A stretch of DNA of 64,000 nt. It comes from CAIVVT01 sp963823095. GTDB taxonomy: Bacteria; Acidobacteriota; Terriglobia; Bryobacterales; Bryobacteraceae. Made by a program: the position numbers and the translations under genes. The notes beneath the pieces are model-generated. The model worked only from the letters and a program-made list of their open reading frames with translations, made no database searches and was not told the DNA's origin. This document shows positions 27,197 to 36,911 of the stretch, piece by piece; the stretch's first letter is position 1, and each line of letters opens with the position of its first letter. The DNA lies in contig CAWGKI010000018.1 of assembly GCA_963823095.1 (NCBI GenBank), positions 1-64,000 of the forward strand, given 5' to 3'.

Positions 27197-27997
27197 CTAG
27201 ACCGTCTCCGACTTCTCATGACAGCCGATTGTCAGGAGGGAAGCAGATTCAATGTCCAGATAGACAACCGCGTTCGGGTGGGTGCGGACAAGGGAGGAAG
27301 GACATGCTGTCGAAACGGGTCCCTCCAAGGCATCCCGGACAGCTTTCGCCTTTCGGAGATCAGGCACGCAACAAATCCACGCTCCGGCCCTAAACAAGCC
27401 CGGGCAGGTGATGGTGAACGCGTCCCTCGGAACGGATTCAGGCCTGTCGAAGTGGCCCTCGCCTGCTTGCTGGCGCTGTGATGCTTCGTCGATGAGGACT
27501 CGCTTCACCGTTTTGGAATCCTCGAAATCCGCCACGTGTGGATCGTTGAAGGCAATGTGGCCGTTCTCCCCAAAACCAACGAACGCGAGGTCTATGGGGG
27601 CGGAGTTCAGCAACCGGGAGTAACGTTCCATTTCCGCCCCGGGGTCCGATGCGTCCCCGGCGAGATATTGCAGAATTCCCGGGTGCACCCGCTCCTCCAC
27701 TAGAGTCCTGATCCAATGACGAAAACTCGAGGGATGCGTGTTCGGCATGCCGACGTATTCGTCCATGTGGAAGACTTCGGCGTCTGCCCAGGGGACATCC
27801 TCGATCTGGACGAGGGCGCCAATCATATCGAGTTGCGAGTTGCCGGTAGCCAGAATGATGCGCGCACGTCCGCGCGCCGCGACGGCCTCGCGAATGATGC
27901 GTGCGGCATCTGCCGCGGCTGCCGCGCCAAGCTCCGCGGGCGACGAATAGATGCGGACACGCGCGGTTCCGTACAGCAATTCCGAAGGAGCCGGCAT
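27197..27997 (-). CDS. nagB: Glucosamine-6-phosphate deaminase-like protein
   Basis: About 266 residues, usual length. Family motifs: IILATGNSQLDMIGAL (phosphate loop), EVFHMDEYVGM..HPSSF, and LAFVGFGENGHIAFNDP with the catalytic Asp/His pair. It converts glucosamine-6-phosphate to fructose-6-phosphate and ammonia, feeding amino sugars to glycolysis; a 6-phosphogluconolactonase-like role is less likely. ATG 27997 starts two bases after the TAG of the upstream oxidoreductase fragment, so the two formed a sugar-catabolic operon. That partner is now truncated, so nagB may have lost its promoter. Confidence 0.82.
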   Translation of the reverse strand: MPAPSELLYGTARVRIYSSPAELGAAAAADAARIIREAVAARGRARIILATGNSQLDMIGALVQIEDVPWADAEVFHMDEYVGMPNTHPSSFRHWIRTLVEERVHPGILQYLAGDASDPGAEMERYSRLLNSAPIDLAFVGFGENGHIAFNDPHVADFEDSKTVKRVLIDEASQRQQAGEGHFDRPESVPRDAFTITCPGLFRAGAWICCVPDLRKAKAVRDALEGPVSTACPSSLVRTHPNAVVYLDIESASLLTIGCHEKSETV

Positions 27998-27999
27998 GG

Positions 28000-28500
28000 C
28001 TATACGGTCTCCGGCACCACAAAAGGTTCCCGGTACTCGCGGCGGAACATCGCGTTGGCCTCTTCGTCGCCCACGCAAGAGTACGAAGCCGCGTCGAAAT
28101 GCAATGTCTGGCCGACGCGATACGAGATGTTCGCCAAGTGAACCAGCGTCGTTGAAATGGCTCCTTCTTCGATGGGTGCATTCAAGTCGGAGTGCTTGCC
28201 GCTACGCACCGCGCCGATAAAATTCGCCCAGTTGTCGCCGATGTCGCTGCTGGACGGACCTGGCTCATGCGCCTTCCCGAGGAATGTGCGGTACTTGCCG
28301 AAATCCTCGGAGTCGATCGCTACGTAGCCTTTCGAGCCATAGAAGGTCGCACCCACGCATCCAGAGTCGCCGGCGCCGATGCCGGCTTCTTTGTTCGAGA
28401 TCCAGTGACGAACTTCGAATTCCATCATGACCTTCTTGCCAGCCTTGTCGAACTCATAGGAGGCAATCAGCGTGTTGGGGGTTTCGTGGTGTCGCGCCAC
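28000..28500 (-). pseudogene. Gfo/Idh/MocA-type oxidoreductase, N-terminus lost
   Basis: About 166 residues matching only the C-terminal half of a glucose-fructose-oxidoreductase-like protein: TPNTLIASYEFDKAGKKVMMEFEVRHW, GATFYGSKGYVAIDSEDFGKY and NWANFIGAVRSGKHSDLNAPIEEGAISTTLVHLANISYRVGQTLHFD. The NAD-binding Rossmann half and EKP motif are gone. The break coincides with the start of a transposase fragment at about 28505, so an insertion plus deletion removed the front. The family acts on sugars, matching the adjoining nagB. Confidence 0.8.
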
Positions 28501-28504
28501 TTTG

Positions 28505-28922
28505 ATAATGTCCCCTTTAGCCCTCGTTAGAAATGTCCCCCAAATCTGAAGACCTCTTGAAGGAGGTCGGATTGGAGAGGACAGGGATGAGCAGCAAGGA
28601 ATTGAAGCGGCTCGGGGTGTTGGCGCGGGTAGAGAAAGAAGCGTTGAATCTGGTGAACGCTGCGGAGATCCTGGGCTTGAGTTATCGGCAGACCAAGCGG
28701 ATTTGGCGGCGCTATCAGGACGAGGGTGCCGCGGGGTTGCAGCATCGCGGCGTGGGGCGGGAGTCGGGGCGCAGCAAGCCGAAGAAGTTTCGTCTGAAGG
28801 TGCTGCGACTGGTCCGCAAAAAATACTCCGGCGAGGTTGGAGAAGGATTCGGGCCTACTGGCGCCGATGGGCAACAACTTAAGGGAATTTCGCTGTTGCA
28901 GTTCGAGCCACGATCGCCGTGA
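28505..28922 (+). pseudogene. ISNCY-type transposase fragment
   Basis: The frame from 28533 gives MSSKELKRLGVLARVEKEALNLVNAAEILGLSYRQTKRIWRRYQDEGAAGLQHRGVG, the N-terminal helix-turn-helix of ISNCY-family transposases, then KVLRLVRKKYSGEVGEGFGPT. After that the family match ends and the frame runs out in unrelated sequence; the DDE domain is absent. Two short AATGTCCCC motifs (28505-28540) may be the remains of the element's end. It is a dead fragment marking a deletion between the oxidoreductase and the next gene. Confidence 0.7.
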
Positions 28923-29016
28923 CCGCAGCGCGTCTGGGCCACCGAGCGTGACAACTCTTCTTGGGAAGCTCTATATACTGATTGCACCGGTGAGATTCTG
29001 CGCTGAATGCTGGCGA

Positions 29017-30654
29017 ATGGCGGTGGCTTGCGCCCTGACTTCGCTCTCAATCGCCTTCGCGCTCTCGTTTGCGCCCAAGGGCAACGCGTCCGGTATCCGG
29101 TTCGAGTTTCAGCTGCTGCCGTTCACCTTGGAAAACTGCGCGACTGCGGCAAAGGCCGTGCCGGAAACGATGGCCGGAGGCGTTGCAGTCTTCGATTTCA
29201 ACAACGACGGCAGGCCGGATATCTTCTTCACCAATGGGGCTGAAATTCCATCTCTTCGCAAGACGGATCGCAAGTACTCGAACCGGTTGTTCCGCAACGA
29301 CGGAAATGGGCGATTCACCGACGTCACTGAGAGCGCTGGGGTGCAGGGGACGGGATATGACACCGGGGTAGCGGTCGCCGACTACGACAACGACGGATTC
29401 GAGGACCTGTTCGTGGCGGGTGTCCACGGATACACGCTGTACCACAACAATGGCGACGGTAGGTTCACCGATGTCACCGCGCGATCCGGTCTGTCTGCCG
29501 AGGACAAGCAGTACGGCCCGCTTTGGGGTGTGGGAGCCGTCTGGTTCGACTACAACGGCGACGGCAGACTCGATCTGTTCGTTGTGAACTATCTTCAATG
29601 GGATCCGAAGACAGAGCCGAGGTGCCCCGACTACTGCCATCCGAACTACTACGAGGGCTCTCCGAATCGCCTGTACCGCAACGACGGGGGCGGGCATTTC
29701 ACCGACGTCTCGGCTGAAGCGGGCATCCGCGCGCATCCCGGCAAAGGCATGTCCGCCAGCGTGGCCGACCTCGATTCCGACGGACGCCTCGCGATTTTCG
29801 TGTCCAACGACAAGCAGCCAAATTACCTGTTTCGGAATACCGGTAGCGGAAAGTTCGACGAGATGGCCGTTGAATATGGCGTGTCTCTCCCGTCCTACGG
29901 CAAACTCGTCTCCGGCATGGGCTCCGATTTTCGAGACGTCGATAATGACGGGCGTCCGGACATCTTTTTCGTCGCGCTGCAGAACGAGGCATTCCCATTG
30001 TTCCTGAACACCGGCAAGCGCTTTTTCAAGGACGCCTCGGCTGCAAATGGATTGGCCCAACAGGCGAACGGGATGTCGGGATACAGCCCTGGCATCGTCG
30101 ACTTCGATAACGACGGTTGGAAAGATCTGTTCGTATCCTGCGGTCACGTGCAGTCGACGCCGCTTTCGCAGACGATGAGAATCGACCTGCCCAACGTGGT
30201 ATTTCGCAACCTCGCCAACGGCAGATGGGATGCGCTGGTAGCCGAAGCCGGATTCGACGCTCAGCCGGCGAGAAGACACCGCGGTGCGGCATTCGGCGAT
30301 TTCGATGGCGACGGCCGCGTCGACATAGTCGTAACGGCGCTCGGCGCACCTGCCGAGATCTGGATGAACCGCAGTCCTGCGTCGAATCACTGGCTTGATG
30401 TCGCACTGACCGGCACCGTCAGCAATCGTGACGGCATTGGTGCTGCTGTATCCGTCACAACCGCCAGCGGCAAACAGTTCAACCACATGACGACCGCGGT
30501 CGGGTACGCGTCTTCGAGCGCAGGTCCCGTCCACTTCGGCCTTGGGAATAGTCGTTACGTGAAGTTGCTGGAAGTGCGGTGGCCGAGTGGACGGGTGCAG
30601 AGGCTAACCGATGTGCCGGCGGATCGCGTGCTGAAGGTGCGCGAACCCTCTTAG
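29017..30654 (+). CDS. Secreted CRTAC1-family protein (FG-GAP and ASPIC/UnbV)
   Basis: About 545 residues. Signal peptide (CALTSLSIAFALSFAPKGNAS) if ATG 29017 is used; the frame is open from 28837 but the upstream part overlaps transposase debris. Five or more FG-GAP/VCBS repeats carry Ca-binding DxDxDG loops: FDFNNDGRPDIFF, ADYDNDGFEDLFV, FDYNGDGRLDLFV, RDVDNDGRPDIFF, VDFDNDGWKDLFV, GDFDGDGRVDIVV. The C-terminus is the ASPIC/UnbV domain (NRDGIGAAVSVTTASGKQ...LEVRWPSGRVQRLTDV). Acidobacteria have many such extracellular propellers, function unclear. It may be a later neighbour of the deletion point at about 28900. Confidence 0.85.
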   Translation: MAVACALTSLSIAFALSFAPKGNASGIRFEFQLLPFTLENCATAAKAVPETMAGGVAVFDFNNDGRPDIFFTNGAEIPSLRKTDRKYSNRLFRNDGNGRFTDVTESAGVQGTGYDTGVAVADYDNDGFEDLFVAGVHGYTLYHNNGDGRFTDVTARSGLSAEDKQYGPLWGVGAVWFDYNGDGRLDLFVVNYLQWDPKTEPRCPDYCHPNYYEGSPNRLYRNDGGGHFTDVSAEAGIRAHPGKGMSASVADLDSDGRLAIFVSNDKQPNYLFRNTGSGKFDEMAVEYGVSLPSYGKLVSGMGSDFRDVDNDGRPDIFFVALQNEAFPLFLNTGKRFFKDASAANGLAQQANGMSGYSPGIVDFDNDGWKDLFVSCGHVQSTPLSQTMRIDLPNVVFRNLANGRWDALVAEAGFDAQPARRHRGAAFGDFDGDGRVDIVVTALGAPAEIWMNRSPASNHWLDVALTGTVSNRDGIGAAVSVTTASGKQFNHMTTAVGYASSSAGPVHFGLGNSRYVKLLEVRWPSGRVQRLTDVPADRVLKVREPS

Positions 30655-30825
30655 TTCTCGCGGTTTTCTTGCTGCATGTCGATCGGCCGCCGCGGATCAC
30701 CGCGCGCGTCAGGGATATGAGAGTCTGGCGCCGGAATCCGTTTTCGCTCGCGCTCGGCTGGTGCGCAAGCTCCAGGGAGAGACGGAGCAGTGTATCGACG
30801 CCGGTTGGTCTTAGGTAGCTCGCGG

Positions 30826-33069
30826 CTACGATGCAAACACAATCGTCACTTCTTTCGCGGAAGGCGGCAGGTGCCACGCACCGTCCCCGGGCGAAGCGCT
30901 GTCCTGCCCATCCGTGCGAACGGAACTTGCCAGCCCGGGGGGCAATCGCAGTGAGTAACCGCCGGGCGGCCCGGCCGCCCCCGTCAGGCGCAGTTGGGCA
31001 GTCGTAACGCTCGGTTTGTACTCGAATCCGAATTCGCCGAAATGGGTCCGCAGGCCCGTAACGCTCATTCCTGCTGAGTCGCGGAACCATTCCGGTGCGA
31101 CGCCCGGCAAAATCACCAAGCGGTCCTTATCCTCGCATGCAAGCGAGTCTCGCATCAGCAACCAGAACTCCGCGATCGCCCACCCATGCGGCATGGCGAC
31201 GCTGAGGTTTTCCCCCGGCTTCTCCTTGTTGCACGGCCAAGTAGTCCGCGCCCGGTGCCATCCTCCCGAATCGCTGCGGCCGCCTTCGTCAAACGCAAAC
31301 CAGCCGCGCATCTGCTCATGCTCCAGGTGAAGCGCGAGAGTTCCATGACCGGCCGCGCGATTGCCCGCCAGAAGCCCCTGGTGGGCTGTGGCCAGCGGGA
31401 AGTATCTCCAGCTCTCTGGCTTTCTCGCACCGATCTGCGCGAATTGGGACCGCGCCTCGGCCGAGGAATACGAAAACAACTCGCAGGGCCACAACACCGA
31501 ATAACTGCCGTATTGGCTTGCTAACCTGCTCCCAAAGAGCCCCCGATAGTTCTCGAAGAGTGTGTCGGCGACCGCCGTCCACTTAGCGGCGTCTTCGAGC
31601 CGGCCAGCCTCCCGGGCGAGCACCGCTGCCGCTCGAAGTCCGCTGATATCGAAAGCCTCGGTGTACTCCGGATGTTGCCCGTCACATCGGCCGGGCTTCA
31701 ATTCGCTCCGATGGCTCGGTGGAAGCGCATCGCCGAACGCGAGGCTCTTGGCGTCAACCCAATGGGGGCCCGGCGTCGTCCGATAGTACTCGATCATCGC
31801 AGCGATTTTGGCGGCGGAGGGATAGATCCGGGCGAGCCAGCTTCGGTCGTGCCCGAAAAGCCATTGCTGCCCCAGCCCCCACAGAATCTGACCGGGATTG
31901 TCAGCCTCCGGATAGGCGCGCCCGTTGAATGGATTGGCTAGAAAATAGTCGAGCGCAGCTTCGGCGAGCGATAGCATTCCCGCCTTCTGGAAGATATTAG
32001 CCATGTAAGCGCCATCGCGGTTGAATACGTTGTAATTGACCACCGCGACGTCCGGCGCGCCCTCGTTCATGCACAGGCTGGCGTGCGCCAGGATCGCGCT
32101 CGCGGCCTCCCGCCACCTGGCGTCGGGAACCGATATCTCGACGCGCCCGGTCAAATCGCGCCAGAACTCCTCGGCCTGTTTGAACGGATCGGGCACGCGT
32201 ATTGCCCGGTAGTAGTCCAGGCCCGGATCCGGCTGGAGCAAACCGTTCGCTCCATACAGCGGTGCAACGTCCACCATGGCTTCCTGTCCCAGATCCGCCC
32301 ACTTGTGCCGGGCGGCGCGGCGCCCTGGGAGAACGGGGCAGACGAACGAGTACTCCCGCGCTTCGCCGGGCGCAAGTTCGACGTCGTAGAGCAGCGCGCC
32401 GGAGCAATCACCGGTTGCCGATTTCGCATGTGCTCCGGCGGGACTCCGCCCGGATGTTGCGAGGTCGCCAATCGCGTCCCGGTCCATCACGCCTCCGCTG
32501 GTAGCGCGCTGGTTGCATAGGATTGCGGTCCGGCCTCCGACGAGCAGCGCGTCACGGCCGCTCAAGGCCATTTCATTTATGTCGAAGCCCGCCGGCCCCA
32601 GCGGGCGAATGGCGGCGTACAGCGTGAACCGCCCTTGGCGCTTGTCCGTGTTGCGCAACAAGATGCGCAGCGCCACTACATGAGCTTGGCCGTTCGGGAG
32701 CTGACGCCGCACTTGGCAGATTTCGAGCCGCACGCGGATGCTCCCCGCGATCCATTCGATCCACGGGATGAGAAGGCCGTCTTTATGCAGACCATGACGG
32801 CACACCGCGTCGTCCATCGTGGATGCCAGGAGGCATCCGCCCGCGCGATCATAGACCCAGAAATACACGCCGTACGTGCCGAACCCAGGCGAAAAACAGC
32901 CTTCCGCTTCGACGAACGTCTTGAGCGTGTCAAGCGTGTCTGGTAACCCGATCGGGATGTGGATGCGGCCTCGTGGATCGAGACGATTCCTTGCCGGAGC
33001 GGGCGTTGTGGATCGCAAAACCTCTGGGATCAGTGCGGCAGCGGCGAGGAATGTTCTGCGAGATGGCAT
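30826..33069 (-). CDS. Secreted six-hairpin glycosidase-like protein
   Basis: 747 residues. A Tat-type signal (SRRTFLAAAALIPEVL) begins the protein. Residues about 40-270 form a beta-rich domain, and about 300-640 an (alpha/alpha)6-like region (NVFNRDGAYMANIFQKAGMLSLAEAALDYFLANPFNGRAYPEADNPGQILWGLGQQWLFGHD, YTEAFDISGLRAAAVLARE) followed by a C-terminal beta domain. This layout recalls GH15, GH63 or GH78 enzymes, but no family could be assigned with confidence and the catalytic acids were not identified. Probably acts on plant or microbial polysaccharides outside the cytoplasm. It is 6 bp downstream of the TPR gene and convergent with the CRTAC1 gene. Confidence 0.65.
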   Translation of the reverse strand: MPSRRTFLAAAALIPEVLRSTTPAPARNRLDPRGRIHIPIGLPDTLDTLKTFVEAEGCFSPGFGTYGVYFWVYDRAGGCLLASTMDDAVCRHGLHKDGLLIPWIEWIAGSIRVRLEICQVRRQLPNGQAHVVALRILLRNTDKRQGRFTLYAAIRPLGPAGFDINEMALSGRDALLVGGRTAILCNQRATSGGVMDRDAIGDLATSGRSPAGAHAKSATGDCSGALLYDVELAPGEAREYSFVCPVLPGRRAARHKWADLGQEAMVDVAPLYGANGLLQPDPGLDYYRAIRVPDPFKQAEEFWRDLTGRVEISVPDARWREAASAILAHASLCMNEGAPDVAVVNYNVFNRDGAYMANIFQKAGMLSLAEAALDYFLANPFNGRAYPEADNPGQILWGLGQQWLFGHDRSWLARIYPSAAKIAAMIEYYRTTPGPHWVDAKSLAFGDALPPSHRSELKPGRCDGQHPEYTEAFDISGLRAAAVLAREAGRLEDAAKWTAVADTLFENYRGLFGSRLASQYGSYSVLWPCELFSYSSAEARSQFAQIGARKPESWRYFPLATAHQGLLAGNRAAGHGTLALHLEHEQMRGWFAFDEGGRSDSGGWHRARTTWPCNKEKPGENLSVAMPHGWAIAEFWLLMRDSLACEDKDRLVILPGVAPEWFRDSAGMSVTGLRTHFGEFGFEYKPSVTTAQLRLTGAAGPPGGYSLRLPPGLASSVRTDGQDSASPGDGAWHLPPSAKEVTIVFAS

Positions 33070-33075
33070 GGGATG

Positions 33076-33858
33076 TCAGCGTTCCGCGGGCGATTGCGAA
33101 GGCGGCTGAGTCTGGATGAGTTCACGGTACTTCCGGGCTTCCGCGGCGGCTTTTTCCGGCTGCCCGAGACCTTGGTAGACCTGCACCAGGAGGAGGTGGG
33201 CGCGCGCCAGACCGGGAGCGGCCCAGACCGCACGCTCGAGTTGAGCCGCCGCCTTGGCGTAATCCTGCCTGTTCTGAAGGTAAATGGAAGCGGCTTCAAT
33301 GCGGGCCTCCACAAGGCTGCCATCCAACCCTAATGCCCGATTGAAATCGGTCAGCGCTGTGTCCGCACCCTTTTCGAGCCGCAACTGCGCGAGCCCCATG
33401 AACAGCCACGTCTGAGCGTCGCCAGGCTCGATGGCTGCGGCACGTTCGAAGCTTCTCACGGCCTCGGCGTAGGAGCCTTCGGCGGTTTGAATCCGGCCGA
33501 GCAGCTTCCACACCAGTGGCGAGCCGGGCTCAAGCCTACGCGCCTTCTCGTACCCGATGCGTGCGCGTTCGGGATACCCCAGCTCGATGTGCAGGATGCT
33601 CATCGTGACCAGCACCCGCACGGACCGCGGAAAGCGGCGCGCCGCTTCCACCAGGACTGTGCCGGCCTCATCGGATGCGCCCGCCGCGATCAGAAGGTAT
33701 GCCAGCGAAAGGCGGTATTCTTCCTTGTCCGGGCTCGCATCGATCGCCTGCCGGTAGTGAGCCATCGCGCCTGCTCCATCGCCGGCTGACTGAAGGCATT
33801 GAGCCAGGGCGAATGCAATCGCTCCAGGCGTACCCGGCCTCGGCGCCTGGCCGCTCAT
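33076..33858 (-). CDS. TPR-repeat protein
   Basis: 260 residues made mainly of tetratricopeptide repeats: AMAHYRQAIDASPDKEEYRLSLAYLL, RARIGYEKARRLEPGSPLVWKLLGRIQ, AVRSFERAAAIEPGDAQTWLFMGLAQL, ALTDFNRALGLDGSLVEARIEAASIYL, AAAQLERAVWAAPGLARAHLLLVQVY. The TPR pattern is weak before residue 20, and another frame just upstream also looks TPR-like, so the true start may be farther up with a frameshift near 33860. It precedes the glycosidase by 6 bp and is likely co-transcribed. Scaffold role; no signal peptide seen in this version. Confidence 0.75.
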   Translation of the reverse strand: MSGQAPRPGTPGAIAFALAQCLQSAGDGAGAMAHYRQAIDASPDKEEYRLSLAYLLIAAGASDEAGTVLVEAARRFPRSVRVLVTMSILHIELGYPERARIGYEKARRLEPGSPLVWKLLGRIQTAEGSYAEAVRSFERAAAIEPGDAQTWLFMGLAQLRLEKGADTALTDFNRALGLDGSLVEARIEAASIYLQNRQDYAKAAAQLERAVWAAPGLARAHLLLVQVYQGLGQPEKAAAEARKYRELIQTQPPSQSPAER

Positions 33859-33993
33859 TCGAAGTCAGGCCAACCTCGAGCGGCTTCGCAATAGCTTGCG
33901 AAAACGCTGCCTCGCCTCCGACCAACTCGCCCGCTCCGCACTCGAATCCCGGGGCGTCTTAATCTAACGCCTGTGGGCGCTGCCGAGGGATAC

Positions 33994-36765
33994 TTACTTG
34001 GTTCGCGTGAGAGCGGTGAAGGGGATTGTAAGCGAGCCCAAGTTGCCTGAACGAAGATTGCGGACGATGATGCGGAGCGCTCCAACATCCGGCGCTGCGG
34101 AAATGGAGCGCTCGTACTCCAAACCGCTCCGCGATACGACCGCGTAAGTATCTTGTTTCAAATCTAGGCCGAGTTCCTCGTCGAGATAGCCGATCTGGTC
34201 TCCAGCCTGATTCTTTTGCGCCAGCACAACGCTCAGTTGTCCCGTCCAGTGATCATGCTCCGGAAGGAGTCCGAGGCCGTCCGGCCCGATTGTGACGTTC
34301 ACGTGCCAGTTGCCGTCGTTCAGGGTGAGTCTCGCGGAAATGGCAATCCCGCTCGCATCCAACGGGCTCCACAGCGCTTCGCCGAGTTGGCGCTTCGGGT
34401 CGTCGGCAGCGATCGCAGCTACATAGCCTTTTCGATGCAGAAGTGTGACGTCTTTTCGGCCGGGCACGCTGACGGTGAGACTGCGGAACCTGTCATCGAA
34501 CGGCATGTCCTCCGGATAGAAGCCGAGCGTGTAGGTGAATCTTGAATCCTCGAACGCGCTTCGAATCGCAGACGCGATATCATTCGCGCTTGTGTATGCC
34601 TTCCCTCCGGTGCGATCTGCCATGTTCCACATAAGCTGCTCCTTCTTGTAGACTCCTTCCGTGTCTGGCTGCTGCGCTTGCACCGCCGCTTTCGGGCCGT
34701 CGAGCTGGCCTAGCTCCGCAGTCGCGTATCCTGCCACCAGGCCGCGCGCATCCACGGGGTACATGGCGATATTCGCGTTCGTCATGGCCTTCATGGCCGC
34801 TACGACCTCCGGGAAGTAGTTCTTCCCCTTGAGGACGTACTGGGGAAATCCCGCCGACACCCAAATCAGGTTCTTGCGGCCGGGCACGCCTGCCAGGTGC
34901 GCCGCGACCGCTTCCAGAACCTTTAGCGATGGTTCTATAGTGCCGCCGCCAAGGTTGAAGGAAGCGGGGAAGCCAGCGATCTGATACGACCGGTAGGCCG
35001 GGTCCTTGCCGCTGAGCCATCGTGCGAGTTCGCGGCCAAAACCCGCCTGGCTCGCCACGCCAGAGGACAAGCGAAGCAAATCGGATCTGCCGTCCCAAGA
35101 AGCCAGGCTTTTCACGAGAGCGGCGGAATCCTCTGTGAAATCGCGGAGGACTTGAAAGCCACCGATCCTCATGAGGTAGATTCCGACCCGATCCTCAACG
35201 GAAATCTGGCGAAGAAAGCGGATGATGGCCTCTCGGGCCCAGGCCTGGTCTTCCCAAATGGTGTTGAGCTGGTCGAAGAGGATCACGGCAACGCTGTTCG
35301 AGCCCATTGAGGCCTCGGTCCGGTTGGAAAAGACCGGGCTGTTGGATCGATCTCGAGATGTTATGCCAGGGGCAGGCGGTAGTCCAGCGTCGGCAGGCTT
35401 GAACACGCGGATGCTCTGCTGCTTTCCCTCGTCGAAGACCTCGAAGTCTTGCTTCCTGAGATCGGTCACGGGCCTACCGAGCTTGTCGCGCACCACAACG
35501 CTAACCTCGACGAGCCGTGAGGCGGAGCGAAACGTAGCCACCGCCTGTTGTTGATCCGCGGGAAGAGCCGCTCCCGGATCTGTCGGAGCAGCGGCTTGCG
35601 GTTCGGCTGTGAGCGGGGCATCCGGAACGGACGGTGGCATGTCTCCTGCAATCAGAACCGACTCCGCTCCGAACTTCCGATAGCCGCGGAACTGCACTTC
35701 ATTCAGTAACTTCCTGGGGACGTCGATAAGAACGCCGCCGGTGCCCGGGTAGGCAACGGCGCCCGCCCCGACCGTCGCGACGAAATCGGACAGAGTAATG
35801 CTCTTGATCGGCAGGACGTAATACGTGCCCCCAATGTCGACCGGCTCGAAGTCCACTGCCGTCTCCATCCTGCGGATCGGAAAGCCACGGGGCAGATGAA
35901 CCGCCTTGCGGGTCACGCGCAATATGGCTCCAGCGACTGGGTCTATCGACAGTTCACCAACGTACGCCGTCGTGATGCTCGATAGTGGCGGCTGGCCGTG
36001 TGCACGGTAGTTAGGCCTGCCTCCAGTTGAAAGGGTAAATCGCGAGTGGTCGCTGTCAAGGGAATATCCGAAAACCGCCACCCGCCTTCCGTGGAGCATT
36101 TCCCAATGGCGCCACTGGAACATATCGGGCGTGCTGAATAGGAACAGCGCCTCGATGATGTTCCCGAACTCCCCTGAGGTGCCCAAGCCCTCCTGCGCGG
36201 TCTCCTTACCCCGGCTGACTTTTTGGACTTTGTAGGATTCTTTCCCACCATTGAAGGACAGCTCGCCAGTGATCGTATTGTTGAGGCGAAGATGGTTCCA
36301 AATTTCCCGGGACCCGGTGTCTGGATCGTCATCCATGCGGCGAGTGATCGCGGTGCAGATGAAGTTCGGCAGATTACGGACATATTGCCGGGCATAAGCT
36401 CCAGCCTTTGCGAGAATGGCTGTCTGTTCGGACGCTGCGGGAGGTGGCTCGCCGACGAGATCCTCAAGAGGGGGATCGAGAAACTCGCTTGCGTACGAGA
36501 GAAGCTCCAGTGCTTCCCTCGCCTTCGGCCCGGGCGTCGATCGTCGAAGAGCGTCCAGCCTATTCCCGCTTAGGCGCTCAGAGAGTTCGATACGCGCCAG
36601 TCTGCGAGCGATTACGTCGTCCGCACTGCTGGCGCGCACGGCGGATTCCAATAGCCGTTGAAGTTGTTGAACGCTGAGCGGCGTCGCGGCGGCTTGAAGA
36701 ATCGCGGCCGGGCACAGAAGGAAGAGCGGACAGAATCGCATGAGCAACAATTTACGTTGCAGCAT
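33994..36765 (-). CDS. VWFA-related protein of the acidobacterial type
   Basis: About 923 residues from ATG 36765, giving a signal peptide (LLLMRFCPLFLLCPAAILQAAA). The C-terminal half contains the VWFA-related acidobacterial domain: VSVVVRDKLGRPVTDLRKQDFEVFDEGKQQSIRVF, then VAVILFDQLNT with the metal-site region, FTEDSAALVKSLASW, and GRKNLIWVSAGFP, ending with SRFTYTLGFYPEDM. The N-terminal half is specific to a secreted subgroup (YVRNLPNFICTAITRR). Extracellular or periplasmic; function unknown in the family. A useful marker of Acidobacteriota origin. Single gene, start could also be ATG 36741. Confidence 0.85.
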   Translation of the reverse strand: MLQRKLLLMRFCPLFLLCPAAILQAAATPLSVQQLQRLLESAVRASSADDVIARRLARIELSERLSGNRLDALRRSTPGPKAREALELLSYASEFLDPPLEDLVGEPPPAASEQTAILAKAGAYARQYVRNLPNFICTAITRRMDDDPDTGSREIWNHLRLNNTITGELSFNGGKESYKVQKVSRGKETAQEGLGTSGEFGNIIEALFLFSTPDMFQWRHWEMLHGRRVAVFGYSLDSDHSRFTLSTGGRPNYRAHGQPPLSSITTAYVGELSIDPVAGAILRVTRKAVHLPRGFPIRRMETAVDFEPVDIGGTYYVLPIKSITLSDFVATVGAGAVAYPGTGGVLIDVPRKLLNEVQFRGYRKFGAESVLIAGDMPPSVPDAPLTAEPQAAAPTDPGAALPADQQQAVATFRSASRLVEVSVVVRDKLGRPVTDLRKQDFEVFDEGKQQSIRVFKPADAGLPPAPGITSRDRSNSPVFSNRTEASMGSNSVAVILFDQLNTIWEDQAWAREAIIRFLRQISVEDRVGIYLMRIGGFQVLRDFTEDSAALVKSLASWDGRSDLLRLSSGVASQAGFGRELARWLSGKDPAYRSYQIAGFPASFNLGGGTIEPSLKVLEAVAAHLAGVPGRKNLIWVSAGFPQYVLKGKNYFPEVVAAMKAMTNANIAMYPVDARGLVAGYATAELGQLDGPKAAVQAQQPDTEGVYKKEQLMWNMADRTGGKAYTSANDIASAIRSAFEDSRFTYTLGFYPEDMPFDDRFRSLTVSVPGRKDVTLLHRKGYVAAIAADDPKRQLGEALWSPLDASGIAISARLTLNDGNWHVNVTIGPDGLGLLPEHDHWTGQLSVVLAQKNQAGDQIGYLDEELGLDLKQDTYAVVSRSGLEYERSISAAPDVGALRIIVRNLRSGNLGSLTIPFTALTRTK

Positions 36766-36911
36766 CGTAACCACCGCCACCAATTGTACTCGAATCTGGA
36801 CAAGAGCTGGTTCTCTCAAGGGTGCGCGACATGGAAGTGAGAAATCGGCTAGGTCCTTTTTATGGCACCAATCCGTTCGTATGCAATACGCTAGGACTGG
36901 AGGCCGCGTTC

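Noticed and set aside
29047..30534. 495-codon open frame on the minus strand
   Set aside because: Antisense of the CRTAC1 gene with its regular calcium-binding loops; no motif of its own.
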